This document shows, one piece after another, positions 56,133 through 64,000 of a DNA stretch of 64,000 bases (position 1 is the stretch's first letter; each line of letters starts with the position of its first letter). This stretch comes from VFZN01 sp035495795 (lineage in GTDB: Bacteria; Acidobacteriota; Vicinamibacteria; Vicinamibacterales; UBA2999). The notes beneath the pieces are model-generated. The model did no database searches and was not told the origin of the DNA. It saw only the letters and a list, made by a program, of their open reading frames with translations. A program made the position numbers and the translations under genes. The DNA lies in NCBI GenBank assembly GCA_035495795.1, contig DATJFF010000295.1:21230-85229 (forward strand), read 5' to 3'.

Positions 56133-56139
56133 TATTATG
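56133..56139. promoter_or_regulatory. symmetric bidirectional -10 for two leaderless genes
   Basis: Plus strand TATTAT (56133-56138), then 6 nt, then GTG (56145). Minus strand CATAAT (56139-56134), then 6 nt, then ATG (56127). One AT-rich heptad lies exactly midway between the two start codons, which are only 17 bp apart. Confidence 0.7.
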
Positions 56140-56144
56140 ACTCC

Positions 56145-56972
56145 GTGTCCACCCGCGCTGGTTCGCCCCCGCCGGTATTCGAGGCGACCCATCCGCTGGT
56201 GTTCGCGCATCGCGGCGGCGCGAAGCTCGCTCCCGAGAACACTTTGGTGGCATTCGCGAATGGTTTGTCCTACGGCGCCGACGGCCTCGAACTGGACGTT
56301 CACCTCTCTCGCGATGGCGTACCGGTCGTCATTCACGACGCCACGCTCGAACGGACGACCGGCGGGCGGGGCCCGGTCGCGGCGCTGACTGCCGCCGAGC
56401 TGGCGGCGGTGGATGCCGGGGCGAAGTTCGGTGCCGATGACGGGTATCCGTTTCGCGAACGGGGTCACGGTGTGCCGACCCTGGTGTCTGTTTTCGAGCG
56501 CCATCCCGCCACCCGCGTGATCATCGAGATGAAGCACGGGACCGCCGCGCTCGCCCGTGCTGTCGTCGATGTGGTTCGCCGGATGAACGCGGCGGCCCGG
56601 GTCTGCCTTGGCTCGTTCCAGCACGAAGCGGTGGACGCCGCCCGAACGCTCGCGCCCGAGATTGCCACGAGCGCCTCAGAGCCGGAGGCTCGCTGGACGC
56701 TGCATCGGTCGTGGATCCGCTGGCCGTGGGTGCCGCGACGGCCTTACGCCGCATTCCAGGTTCCCGAACGGGCCGGCCGCCTCCGGGTCGTCACGCCGGC
56801 GTTCCTCCGCCAGGTGCACCGCGAAGGACAAGTCGTCCAGGTTTGGGTCGTCGATAGCGAAGCCGACTCGGAGCGCCTGCTGAACTGGGGCGTGGACGGG
56901 CTGATCAGCGACCGCCCCGACGTGACGGTCGATGTCCGCGACCGCTGGGTCACGCGCAACGGAAGAGTCTGA
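56145..56972 (+). CDS. glycerophosphodiester phosphodiesterase
   Basis: 275-aa GDPD-family TIM barrel that hydrolyses glycerophosphodiesters to glycerol 3-phosphate and an alcohol. H22-R23 in FAHRGG, E31-N32, E49 and D51 in LELDVHLSRDGVPVVIHD, and H64 make up the metal and catalytic site. RVIIEMKHG and the C-terminal VVQVWVVDSEADSERLLNWGVDGLISDRPDV are typical. No signal peptide, so cytoplasmic. The GTG at 56145 is chosen over the ATG at 56115, which would overlap the divergent gene. Threonine dehydratase follows after a repeat-filled 89-bp gap. Confidence 0.92.
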   Translation: MSTRAGSPPPVFEATHPLVFAHRGGAKLAPENTLVAFANGLSYGADGLELDVHLSRDGVPVVIHDATLERTTGGRGPVAALTAAELAAVDAGAKFGADDGYPFRERGHGVPTLVSVFERHPATRVIIEMKHGTAALARAVVDVVRRMNAAARVCLGSFQHEAVDAARTLAPEIATSASEPEARWTLHRSWIRWPWVPRRPYAAFQVPERAGRLRVVTPAFLRQVHREGQVVQVWVVDSEADSERLLNWGVDGLISDRPDVTVDVRDRWVTRNGRV

Positions 56973-57037
56973 CCCCAAGACCCCAAGCCCCCAAGCCCCC
57001 AAGCCCCCAAGACCTTAAGACCTCAAGACCTCAAGAC
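56972..57037. repeat. octamer tandem array (accccaag / cccccaag / acctcaag)
   Basis: Eight octamers in perfect register fill the gap between the GDPD and dehydratase genes. The first unit uses the last base of the GDPD stop codon. The unit also occurs at 41756-41771. Confidence 0.92.
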
Positions 57038-57061
57038 CTCTGGGACGGACCCCGACATCTC

Positions 57062-58051
57062 ATGACCCCACCGACACTCCAGGACGTCTACGCCGCCCGA
57101 GCCCGCGTCCGGCTCCACGTTCCGCCGTCACCTCTCATGAAGCATCCGCTGCTCGACGAGGCGCTCGGACTGAACGTCTGGGTGAAGCACGAGAACCACA
57201 ACCCGACCGGCGCCTTCAAGGTTCGCGGCGGGATCAACCTGGTGAGCGCGCTGAGCGCCGAAGAGCGGGCGCGAGGGATCGTCACGGCCAGCACCGGCAA
57301 TCACGGGCAATCGATGGCGCTTGCGTCGCGGCTGAACGGGCTCGCCTGCACGGTGTTCGTACCGGAGGGGAACAACCCCGAGAAAAACGCGGCGATGCGC
57401 GCCTTTGGCGCGGTGCTCGAAGAAGGCGGGCGCGATTTCGACGAAGCGCGCGGGCGCTGCGAGGAGCGGGCACGGCAGACCGGAGCGCGCTACGTACACT
57501 CGGCCAACGAGCCGCTGCTGATCGCCGGGGTCGGGACCTACGCGCTCGAGATCTTCGAGGCCCTGCCGGACGCGGACGTGGTGTTGGTCCCGATCGGCGG
57601 AGGCAGCGGTGCGTGCGGGCTCATCACCGTTCGCAACGCCCTCGGCTCCCAGGCGCGAATCGTCGGGGTTGGCGCCAGGAACGCGGACGCAATAGAGCGG
57701 TCGTGGCGCGGCCCGGAACGGGTCGTGGGGGAGTCGGCCAACACCTTTGCCGAAGGCATTGCGACCCGTGTCACGTTCGACCTCACCTTCGACATCCTGA
57801 AGCAGCATCTCGACGACTTCGTCCTGCTATCCGAGGACGAACTCGCCCACGGCGTGCGCCTTGCGCTCGAAACCACGCACAACCTGGCCGAAGGCGCCGG
57901 GGCCGCAGCGATCGCCGCCGCGCGCAAGTGTGCCAGCCAGCTTCGCAACCAGCGCGTCGTCTGTGTCATGTCAGGCGCCAACATGGACTCCGCCAGGCTG
58001 CGCACCCTGCTCGCCGGCCGTCTGTCGGGGACGGCGTCGGCGTTCCAATGA
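57062..58051 (+). CDS. threonine/serine dehydratase
   Basis: 329-aa fold-type II PLP enzyme. K53 in NPTGAFKVRGG binds PLP; the phosphate loop is GGGSGACG, and STGNHGQSMA is the substrate-binding loop. There is no C-terminal ACT regulatory domain, so it resembles catabolic threonine dehydratase or serine racemase-like enzymes rather than biosynthetic IlvA. It deaminates threonine to 2-oxobutyrate or serine to pyruvate. Probably co-transcribed with the GDPD gene. The TGA stop lies directly before a repeat region. Confidence 0.9.
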   Translation: MTPPTLQDVYAARARVRLHVPPSPLMKHPLLDEALGLNVWVKHENHNPTGAFKVRGGINLVSALSAEERARGIVTASTGNHGQSMALASRLNGLACTVFVPEGNNPEKNAAMRAFGAVLEEGGRDFDEARGRCEERARQTGARYVHSANEPLLIAGVGTYALEIFEALPDADVVLVPIGGGSGACGLITVRNALGSQARIVGVGARNADAIERSWRGPERVVGESANTFAEGIATRVTFDLTFDILKQHLDDFVLLSEDELAHGVRLALETTHNLAEGAGAAAIAAARKCASQLRNQRVVCVMSGANMDSARLRTLLAGRLSGTASAFQ

Positions 58052-58325
58052 CGATTGAGGAGTGACGATTGGTGATTCATTGGCGATTGGGGATCGGCGA
58101 TTGCGCCATTCGATTGGGAATTGGCGCATTGGTGGATTGCGCGATTGGGGAAATCACGATTGAGGATTTGCAACGCGGATCTGGACCGGGGGCGTCGCTC
58201 CAATCATCAATCGTCACTTCGCGAATCCCGCAATCGCCAATGCCTCAATCGTCAATCGAATGGCGCAATCCGCAATCCCCAATCGTCAATAAATCCTCAA
58301 TCGCCAATCCTCAATCGCCAATGGA
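58052..58325. repeat. ~270-bp inverted heptamer repeat region (ttggcga / ccaatcg)
   Basis: The 259-bp gap consists of degenerate heptamers (cgattgg, ttggcga, ttgggga) in the left part and their reverse complements (ccaatcg, caatcct) in the right. It continues into the end of the uracil-DNA glycosylase gene. Segment 58101-58116 equals 35784-35799. No gene is visible. Confidence 0.88.
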
Positions 58326-59063
58326 CACGCGTGCAAACACCTCGTCGTACATACGAGGTGTGAGCACGCCAGTGTTGGTGTTCTGGCGTGACGGGTGGTA
58401 ACAGCCGACAAGCCGGTGGGCGACGCCGAATGCCAGGGGGCCCCGTGCCTGCGGAACAGCGGTCCAGTCGACGACCACGCCGTGACTGAAGGCCGGCCGG
58501 GGACGGGGCACGGTGGTGTAGCGTGCGAGCAGCTGGAGCCACGCATCCCACGCGATCTTTCCGAGCGCGATCACCGTGTGCACGTTGGGCAGGTGCGCGA
58601 GTTCTGACTCCAGGTGATCGAGACAGGTAGTCACCTCGTCGGGCGTCGGCTTGTTCTGCGGCGGTGCGCAGCGGACCGCGGCCGCGATGTAGACCCCGCG
58701 CAGCTCGAGGCCATCGTCGGGTCGGTGCGAGGTGGCCAGGTTCGCGTACCCGGCCCGGTGCAGGGCCGCCATCAGGAAGTCGCCAGAGCCGCCGACACCG
58801 TCGCCGGTGAACACGCGTCCGGTCCGGTTCGCGCCGTGCGCCGCAGGCGCCAACCCAAGGATCAAGATGCGAGCGCCGGGATCGCCGAAACCGGGCACCG
58901 GGCGTCCCCAGTAATCCCAGTCCCGGAACGCCGCGCGCTTTTCGCTCGCCACCGTACGGCAATAGGTCCGCAGCCGCGGGCAACGGTTGCAATTGGTGAT
59001 AACTGCGCGGACCTCTGCCAGGGAGGAAGGACGGCGAAGGCGTGCGCGTTCTTTCGTGTTCAC
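58311..59063 (-). CDS. family 5 uracil-DNA glycosylase (UdgB type)
   Basis: 250-aa Fe-S uracil-DNA glycosylase that removes uracil and other deaminated bases to start base excision repair. N-terminal CNRCPRL and later cysteines (VRCAPP, LVGCYHPS) are positioned to bind the 4Fe-4S cluster. Motif A is GLAPAAHGANRTGRVFTGD, which lacks the catalytic Asp/Asn pattern of families 1-4 and fits family 5. Motif B is HPSRQNTNTGVLT. The GTG at 59063 lies 6 nt from a TACCAT box. The last four codons (SIGD) and the stop are made of heptamer repeat sequence, so the repeat has replaced the original C-terminus. Confidence 0.92.
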   Translation of the reverse strand: MNTKERARLRRPSSLAEVRAVITNCNRCPRLRTYCRTVASEKRAAFRDWDYWGRPVPGFGDPGARILILGLAPAAHGANRTGRVFTGDGVGGSGDFLMAALHRAGYANLATSHRPDDGLELRGVYIAAAVRCAPPQNKPTPDEVTTCLDHLESELAHLPNVHTVIALGKIAWDAWLQLLARYTTVPRPRPAFSHGVVVDWTAVPQARGPLAFGVAHRLVGCYHPSRQNTNTGVLTPRMYDEVFARVSIGD

Positions 59064-59065
59064 AC

Positions 59066-59075
59066 TAGAATGGTA
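59066..59075. promoter_or_regulatory. overlapping divergent -10 boxes (udgB / aceE)
   Basis: Minus strand TACCAT (59075-59070) lies 6 nt before the GTG of the glycosylase gene. Plus strand TAGAAT (59066-59071) overlaps it and would start the aceE transcript near 59078, giving a 36-nt leader with AAGGAAGG. Confidence 0.55.
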
Positions 59076-59113
59076 CGATTGCCTGTTGAGGATAAGGAAG
59101 GTCATACACGGCC

Positions 59114-61792
59114 ATGAGAAATACTGCTCCAACCGATGCAGCCCAGCTCGAAGCCCTCGAAACCAGGGAGTGGCTCGACTCGCTGGACGATGTGCTCCGC
59201 CACGGTGGCTCGACCCGAGTTGGCCGCCTCCTTCGCGACCTCGGGATTTACGCGCAGAAGAACGGCACCAGGCTTCCCTTCACCGCCAACACCCCTTACA
59301 TCAACACCATTCACCCGGAAGAAGAACTCCCGTATCCGGGCAGCCGCGAGATCGAGCGCCGCATCAAGAGCCTCGTTCGCTGGAATGCAATGGCGATGGT
59401 GGTGAAGGCCAACCGCCTCGACGACGGCATCGGCGGTCATATCTCGACGTTCGCGTCTTCGGCGACGCTGTACGAAGTCGGGTTCAACCACTTCTTCCGC
59501 GGCCGCGACAACGGCAACGACGGCGACATCGTCTACTTCCAGGGGCATGGCTCGCCGGGCATCTACGCCCGTGCATTCCTCGAGGGGCGCCTCTCCCAGC
59601 AGCAATTGGAGAACTTCCGGCGTGAGCTGAAGGAGGGCGGCGGGCTCTCGTCGTACCCGCATCCCTGGCTGATGCCGGACTTCTGGGAGTTCCCGACGGT
59701 CTCGATGGGGCTCGGCCCGATCATGGCCATCTACCAGGCGCGCTTCAATCGCTACCTCGAGGATCGCGGCCTGAAGCCTGCCACCGACGCGAAGGTCTGG
59801 GCCTTCCTCGGCGACGGCGAGACCGACGAGCCCGAGTCGCTCGGCGCCATCACGCTGGCGTCGCGCGAAAAGCTCGACAACCTGATCTTCGTGATCAACT
59901 GCAACCTGCAGCGGCTCGACGGACCGGTCCGCGGCAACGGCCAGATCATCCAGGAGCTCGAGGCGATCTTTCGCGGTGCCGGCTGGAACGTCATCAAGTG
60001 CATCTGGGGTTCCGAGTGGGACGACCTGCTCGAGAAGGATCACGAGGGCCTGCTGGTCAAGCGGATGGGCGAGGTCGTGGACGGCGAGTACCAGAAGATG
60101 GCCGTCGAGTCCGGCGCCTACATCCGCAAGCACTTCTGGGGCACCGATCCGCGGCTGCTCGAGATGGTCAAGCACCTCTCGGACGAGCAGCTCAAGAAGC
60201 TCACGCTCGGCGGCCACGATCCGATCAAGGTCTTCAACGCGTTCAAGCGCGCCACCGAGACCAAGGGCATGCCCAGCGTGGTGCTGGCCCGGACCATCAA
60301 GGGCTACGGCATCGGTGAATCGGGTGAGGGCAAGAACATCACCCACCAGCAGAAGAAGCTGAACGACGACGAGGTGCGCGCGTTCCGCACGCGCTTTGGC
60401 ATTCCGATCTCGGACGAGGACGTCGCCCAGGCGCCGTTCTACCGGCCGGCTGACGAGTCGGCCGAGATGCGCTACCTACTCGAACGGCGCCAGGCGATGC
60501 AGGGTCCGGTGCCGAGGCGTCAGGATCGTTCGTCGCCCGTGCGCGTCGAGTTCGGCGACACCTTCGAGGAGTTCCACAAGGGCACCGAAAACCGCAAGGC
60601 CTCGACCACCATGGTGTTCGTCCGGATGCTGTCGAAGCTGCTGCGCGACGAGCACATCGGCAAGTACGTCGTGCCGATCGTTCCCGACGAGGCCCGGACC
60701 TTCGGGATGGAGGCGCTGTTCCGCCAGGTCGGCATCTACGCCCACGAAGGCCAGAAGTACGAGCCGGTGGACCGCGACACGCTGCTCTACTACAAGGAAG
60801 CGTCCGACGGGCAGATTCTCGAGGAGGGCATCAACGAGGCCGGCTCGGTCTCGTCGTTCATTGCCGCCGGCACGGCCTACGCGACCCACGGAATCAACAT
60901 GATTCCGTTCTTCATTTTCTATTCGATGTTCGGCTTCCAGCGGATCGGCGACTTGATCTGGGCCGGCGCCGACATGCGGATGAAGGGCTTCGTCATGGGC
61001 GGCACTTCGGGCCGCACCACGCTCAACGGCGAAGGCCTGCAGCACGAAGACGGCCAGAGCCACGTGCTGGCGCTTCCGGTTCCGACCTGCCAGTCCTACG
61101 ATCCTGGCTTCGCCTACGAGCTGGCGGTGATCATCGAGGACGGCATCAAGCGGATGTATGCCGACCGCGAGGACATCTGGTACTACCTGACCGTGATGAA
61201 CGAGCAGTACGAGCACCCGCCGATGCCGGATGGCGCGAAGGACGGCATCCTCAAGGGGATGTACGTCTGCAAGCCCACCAGCAAGCCGAAGGCGAAGCTG
61301 CGGGCGCAAATCTTCGGGAGCGGCACCATTCTCACCGAGGCGATCAAGGCGCAGCAGATCCTCGAGGAACAGTACAACGTCGGCGCCGACATCTGGAGCG
61401 TCACGAGCTACGTCAACCTGTATCGCGACGGGCACGCCTGCGAGCGCTGGAACCGGCTTCACCCCGGCGACAAGCCGAGGCTGCCGTACGTCACCCAGGT
61501 GACCAAGGATGCGCCAGGCGTGTTCGTGGCGGCGTCCGACTACCTGAAGGTGTTGCCCAACGCGATCGACCAGTGGCTGCCGAAGAAGCTGCAGGCGCTC
61601 GGTACCGACGGGTTCGGCCGCAGCGACACCCGCGCCGCGCTGCGCGACTTCTTCGAGGTGGATGCTCGGTTCATCGTGCTCTCCACGCTGTATGCGCTGC
61701 AGCTGGAGAAGCAGGTCGAGCCCGGCGTCGTTGCCAAGGCCATTTCGGATCTGGGCATCAATCCCGAAAAGCCGAATCCGGCCATCAGCTAA
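59114..61792 (+). CDS. aceE: pyruvate dehydrogenase E1 component, homodimeric
   Basis: 892 aa, the full length of the homodimeric E1 type. It decarboxylates pyruvate with thiamine diphosphate and acetylates the lipoyl group of E2. The ThDP motif begins GDGETDEPESLG and ends VINCNLQRLDGP. Other AceE blocks are FQGHGSPGIYARAFLEGRL, YEPVDRDTLLYYKEASDGQILEEGINEAGS and the C-terminal GFGRSDTRAALRDFFEVD. First gene of the operon aceE-aceF-lpd. The ATG has AAGGAAGG upstream. A heptamer array separates it from aceF. Confidence 0.97.
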   Translation: MRNTAPTDAAQLEALETREWLDSLDDVLRHGGSTRVGRLLRDLGIYAQKNGTRLPFTANTPYINTIHPEEELPYPGSREIERRIKSLVRWNAMAMVVKANRLDDGIGGHISTFASSATLYEVGFNHFFRGRDNGNDGDIVYFQGHGSPGIYARAFLEGRLSQQQLENFRRELKEGGGLSSYPHPWLMPDFWEFPTVSMGLGPIMAIYQARFNRYLEDRGLKPATDAKVWAFLGDGETDEPESLGAITLASREKLDNLIFVINCNLQRLDGPVRGNGQIIQELEAIFRGAGWNVIKCIWGSEWDDLLEKDHEGLLVKRMGEVVDGEYQKMAVESGAYIRKHFWGTDPRLLEMVKHLSDEQLKKLTLGGHDPIKVFNAFKRATETKGMPSVVLARTIKGYGIGESGEGKNITHQQKKLNDDEVRAFRTRFGIPISDEDVAQAPFYRPADESAEMRYLLERRQAMQGPVPRRQDRSSPVRVEFGDTFEEFHKGTENRKASTTMVFVRMLSKLLRDEHIGKYVVPIVPDEARTFGMEALFRQVGIYAHEGQKYEPVDRDTLLYYKEASDGQILEEGINEAGSVSSFIAAGTAYATHGINMIPFFIFYSMFGFQRIGDLIWAGADMRMKGFVMGGTSGRTTLNGEGLQHEDGQSHVLALPVPTCQSYDPGFAYELAVIIEDGIKRMYADREDIWYYLTVMNEQYEHPPMPDGAKDGILKGMYVCKPTSKPKAKLRAQIFGSGTILTEAIKAQQILEEQYNVGADIWSVTSYVNLYRDGHACERWNRLHPGDKPRLPYVTQVTKDAPGVFVAASDYLKVLPNAIDQWLPKKLQALGTDGFGRSDTRAALRDFFEVDARFIVLSTLYALQLEKQVEPGVVAKAISDLGINPEKPNPAIS

Positions 61793-61793
61793 A

Positions 61794-61835
61794 CGGCAGA
61801 AGGCAGAAGGCAGAAGGCAGAAGGCACAAGGCAAA
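61794..61835. repeat. heptamer tandem array (aggcaga), ends at the aceF start codon
   Basis: Six heptamers (cggcaga, aggcaga x3, aggcaca, aggcaaa) fill the whole aceE-aceF gap and end on the base before the ATG. This is the same unit as 3-58. AAGG in the units is the only candidate ribosome binding site for aceF. Confidence 0.92.
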
Positions 61836-63197
61836 ATGGCCGATTTCGTTCTCCCGAATCTGGGTGATGGCGTCGCACAGGGCGACGTCCTGAAGGTGCT
61901 GGTCAAGGTCGGCGATGCGATCAAGGTCGATCAGCCGGTCCTCGAGCTCGAGACGGACAAGGCAACCGTCGAAGTGCCGTCAACACTCGCCGGCGTCGTC
62001 AAGGAGCTGAAGGTCAAAGCCGGCGACAAAGTAAAGCCCGGCCAGGCCGTCGTCGTCGTCGATCAGGGTGCGGCCGGAGCGGCGCCGCAGGCGGAGACGC
62101 GGAAGGCCGATGCGCCAGCCCCGGCTCCGCCGGCGCCAGCGGCAGCGCCCGAACCCGTCGCGCCTCCGCCGCCGGCCGCTGAGCCCGAGCGGCCGAAGGC
62201 GCCGGTCGTGGATTTCCCGGCCGCGCGTCAGCAGCCGGCGCCGGCTGCCGCCGCTGTTCCCGCGCCGGCGCACACGACCGGTCCGGCCGCGCCGTCGGTC
62301 CGTCGCCTCGCGCGTGAGATCGGGGTGGACATCACCCAGGTCACGGGCAGCGGCGCCGGCGGCCGAATCTCGATCGAAGACGTCAAGGAGTTCTCGCGGC
62401 GGGTGATGAGCTCGTTTGGCAGCGCCGGGCAAGCTGCAGCGGCGTCGAGCGGTGTCGCGGTGCAGGCGCGCGCCCTTCCCGACTTCTCGAAGTTCGGAGA
62501 GACCGAGCGCAAGCCGATGAGCGGCATCCGCCGCAAGACGGCGGAGCACCTGGCCAGCGCCTGGAACACGATCCCGCACGTCACGCAGTTCGACAAGGCG
62601 GACATCACCCGGCTCGAGCAGATGCGCAAGACCTATCGCGCCGAGGTCGAGAAGAAGGGTGGCAACCTGACTGTCACGGCCATCGCGTGCAAGGTGCTGG
62701 CGAGCGCCCTCAAGGTGTTCCCGCAGTTCAACGCCTCGGTGGACATGGCCGGAGAGGCCGTCGTCTACAAGAAGTTCACCCACATCGGCATTGCCGTCGA
62801 CACGGAGAACGGCCTGCTCGTGCCGGTGGTCCGGGACGCGGATAAGAAGAACCTGACCGAGATCTCGGTGGACATCCAGCAGCTGGCCGAGAAGGCACGC
62901 GGCAGGAAGTTGACACTGGACGACATGTCCGGCGCATCGATGTCGATCTCCAATCTCGGCGGAATCGGCGGCACGGCCTTCACGCCGATCGTGAACTGGC
63001 CTGAAGTGGCCATTCTCGGAATCTCACGCGGCGGATTCGAACCGCTGTGGAACGGCACGGCCTTCGAGCCGCGGCAGATGCTGCCGCTGTCGCTCAGCTA
63101 CGACCACCGGCTGATCGACGGCGCTGACGCGATCCGGTTCCTGCGGTGGGTGGCCGAGGCGTTGGAGAACCCGTTCGCGCTCGCGCTGCGAGGCTAG
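61836..63197 (+). CDS. aceF: pyruvate dehydrogenase E2, dihydrolipoamide acetyltransferase
   Basis: 453 aa. One lipoyl domain (residues about 1-76) with lipoyl-lysine K42 in ETDKATVEVPS, an Ala/Pro-rich linker (about 80-150), and a peripheral subunit-binding domain (SVRRLAREIGVDITQVTGSGAGGRI). The catalytic domain ends SYDHRLIDGADAIRFLRW with H424 and D428. The single lipoyl domain is fewer than the three in E. coli AceF. It forms the core of the complex and transfers acetyl to CoA. The lpd gene follows 3 nt later. Confidence 0.96.
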   Translation: MADFVLPNLGDGVAQGDVLKVLVKVGDAIKVDQPVLELETDKATVEVPSTLAGVVKELKVKAGDKVKPGQAVVVVDQGAAGAAPQAETRKADAPAPAPPAPAAAPEPVAPPPPAAEPERPKAPVVDFPAARQQPAPAAAAVPAPAHTTGPAAPSVRRLAREIGVDITQVTGSGAGGRISIEDVKEFSRRVMSSFGSAGQAAAASSGVAVQARALPDFSKFGETERKPMSGIRRKTAEHLASAWNTIPHVTQFDKADITRLEQMRKTYRAEVEKKGGNLTVTAIACKVLASALKVFPQFNASVDMAGEAVVYKKFTHIGIAVDTENGLLVPVVRDADKKNLTEISVDIQQLAEKARGRKLTLDDMSGASMSISNLGGIGGTAFTPIVNWPEVAILGISRGGFEPLWNGTAFEPRQMLPLSLSYDHRLIDGADAIRFLRWVAEALENPFALALRG

Positions 63198-63200
63198 TCG

Positions 63201-64000
63201 ATGGCTACTCGTGTTGCCGTGCTCGGCGCCGGGCCGGGCGGATACGCGGCGGCGTTCTACGCCGCCGATCTGGGGATGGAGGTCACGCTCATCGGGGAGG
63301 AAAAGAACCCCGGCGGCGTGTGCCTCTACAAGGGCTGCATCCCATCCAAGGCCCTGCTGCACGTCGCCAAGGTGATTGACGAGGCGCATCACGCGGCCGA
63401 TTGGGGCGTCAGTTTCGGCGCGCCGAAGCTGGACGTCGACAAGCTGCGCGACTACAAGAACCGCGTCGTCGAGAAGCTGACGAGCGGCACCGGCCAGGTG
63501 GCGAAGCTCCGCAAGGTCAAGTACATCCAGGGCCGCGCCTCGATCGTCGATTCGAAGACGCTGCGGGTGCAGAAGGTCGAGGGTGGTGAAGAGACCGTCA
63601 GCGTCGACTATGTAATCCTGGCGACCGGCTCGCATCCGACGCGCATCCCGTCATTGTCGCTCGACTCGCCGCGGGTAATGGACTCGACCGGCGGTCTCGA
63701 CCTGCCCGAGATTCCGAAGACGATGCTGGTGATCGGCGGTGGATACATCGGGCTCGAGTTGGGCTCGGTCTACGCGGCGCTCGGCACCAAGGTATCGGTC
63801 GTGGAGATGACGCCGGGCCTGCTGCCCGGCGCGGATCGCGATCTGGTGCGGATCCTCAACCAGCGCGCCGAGAAGGTGTTCGAGAAGATCTACCTGTCGA
63901 CGAAGGTCACCGCGATGAAGAACGCGAAGAGCGGCGTCACGGTAAACTTCGAGGGCGAGGGCGCCCCCGCCGAGGCCACGTTCGACTACGTACTGGTCGC
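63201..64000 (+). CDS. lpdA: dihydrolipoamide dehydrogenase E3 (partial, cut by window end)
   Basis: The first 266 codons of an FAD-dependent disulfide oxidoreductase. FAD motif GAGPGGYAAA is at 9-18, the redox-active pair C41/C46 is in GGVCLYKGCIPSKALL, and the NAD site begins VIGGGYIGLELGSVYAALG. It reoxidises the lipoyl group of E2. Start ATG 3 nt after the aceF stop. The C-terminal interface domain lies beyond the window. Confidence 0.95.
   Translation, partial: MATRVAVLGAGPGGYAAAFYAADLGMEVTLIGEEKNPGGVCLYKGCIPSKALLHVAKVIDEAHHAADWGVSFGAPKLDVDKLRDYKNRVVEKLTSGTGQVAKLRKVKYIQGRASIVDSKTLRVQKVEGGEETVSVDYVILATGSHPTRIPSLSLDSPRVMDSTGGLDLPEIPKTMLVIGGGYIGLELGSVYAALGTKVSVVEMTPGLLPGADRDLVRILNQRAEKVFEKIYLSTKVTAMKNAKSGVTVNFEGEGAPAEATFDYVLV

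Overview
The window is high-GC bacterial chromosome with 49 protein genes. I saw no tRNA, rRNA, CRISPR array or insertion sequence. Gene content suggests an uncultured Acidobacteriota member, perhaps close to Vicinamibacteria. The clues are a MoxR/DUF58/BatA/DUF4175 cluster with three DUF4159 proteins, a homodimeric AceE, a YpdA-like reductase and many secreted peptidases and amidohydrolases. That placement is inference; no marker gene is present.

Layout. 1-3233: 3-hydroxybutyryl-CoA dehydrogenase, a TatT-like repeat protein, GTP cyclohydrolase I and a secreted hypothetical protein. 3243-8340 (minus): a compact operon of hydrolase, PLP amino-acid decarboxylase, APC permease and a rare aldo/keto reductase-RidA fusion, probably an amino acid/amine pathway. 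8366-11343 (plus): envelope glycosylation genes. 11351-14023 (minus): DUF485, ActP-type symporter and CoA transferase, for organic acid uptake and activation. 14182-19075: lipoprotein, S9 peptidase and a large radical SAM protein resembling tetraether lipid synthase. 19272-23766: membrane protein, amidohydrolase, class III aminotransferase and YpdA-like reductase. 23816-29658 (minus): RND efflux pump with outer membrane and adaptor subunits, next to a NarL-type two-component system. 32028-38516: RecQ, carbamoyltransferase, YciI, IlvE and PhzF. 38667-51034: eight-gene MoxR/vWA/DUF4159 operon. 51158-56127: Tat-exported FMN oxidase, LON-domain protein, and a second AAA+/vWA pair. 56145-64000: GDPD, threonine dehydratase, UdgB and the pyruvate dehydrogenase operon aceE-aceF-lpd, cut by the window end.

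The least explained signals are between genes. (1) Many gaps are filled by degenerate tandem repeats of period 7, 8, 9 or 15. The unit differs from gap to gap, but some units recur tens of kb apart. Several arrays begin inside a stop codon or end exactly at a start codon. (2) At 37167-37502 at least eleven perfect palindromes of 5-7 bp stem, all with a 3-nt loop, lie side by side with different stem sequences. Related copies occur in other gaps. (3) Several genes have a TANNNT-like -10 box 6-7 nt before the start codon, suggesting leaderless mRNAs. In divergent pairs the two -10 boxes overlap; the clearest case is 56127/56145.

Start codons were chosen from Shine-Dalgarno sequences, signal peptides, overlaps with the upstream gene and -10 spacing, so many are shorter than the longest open frame.
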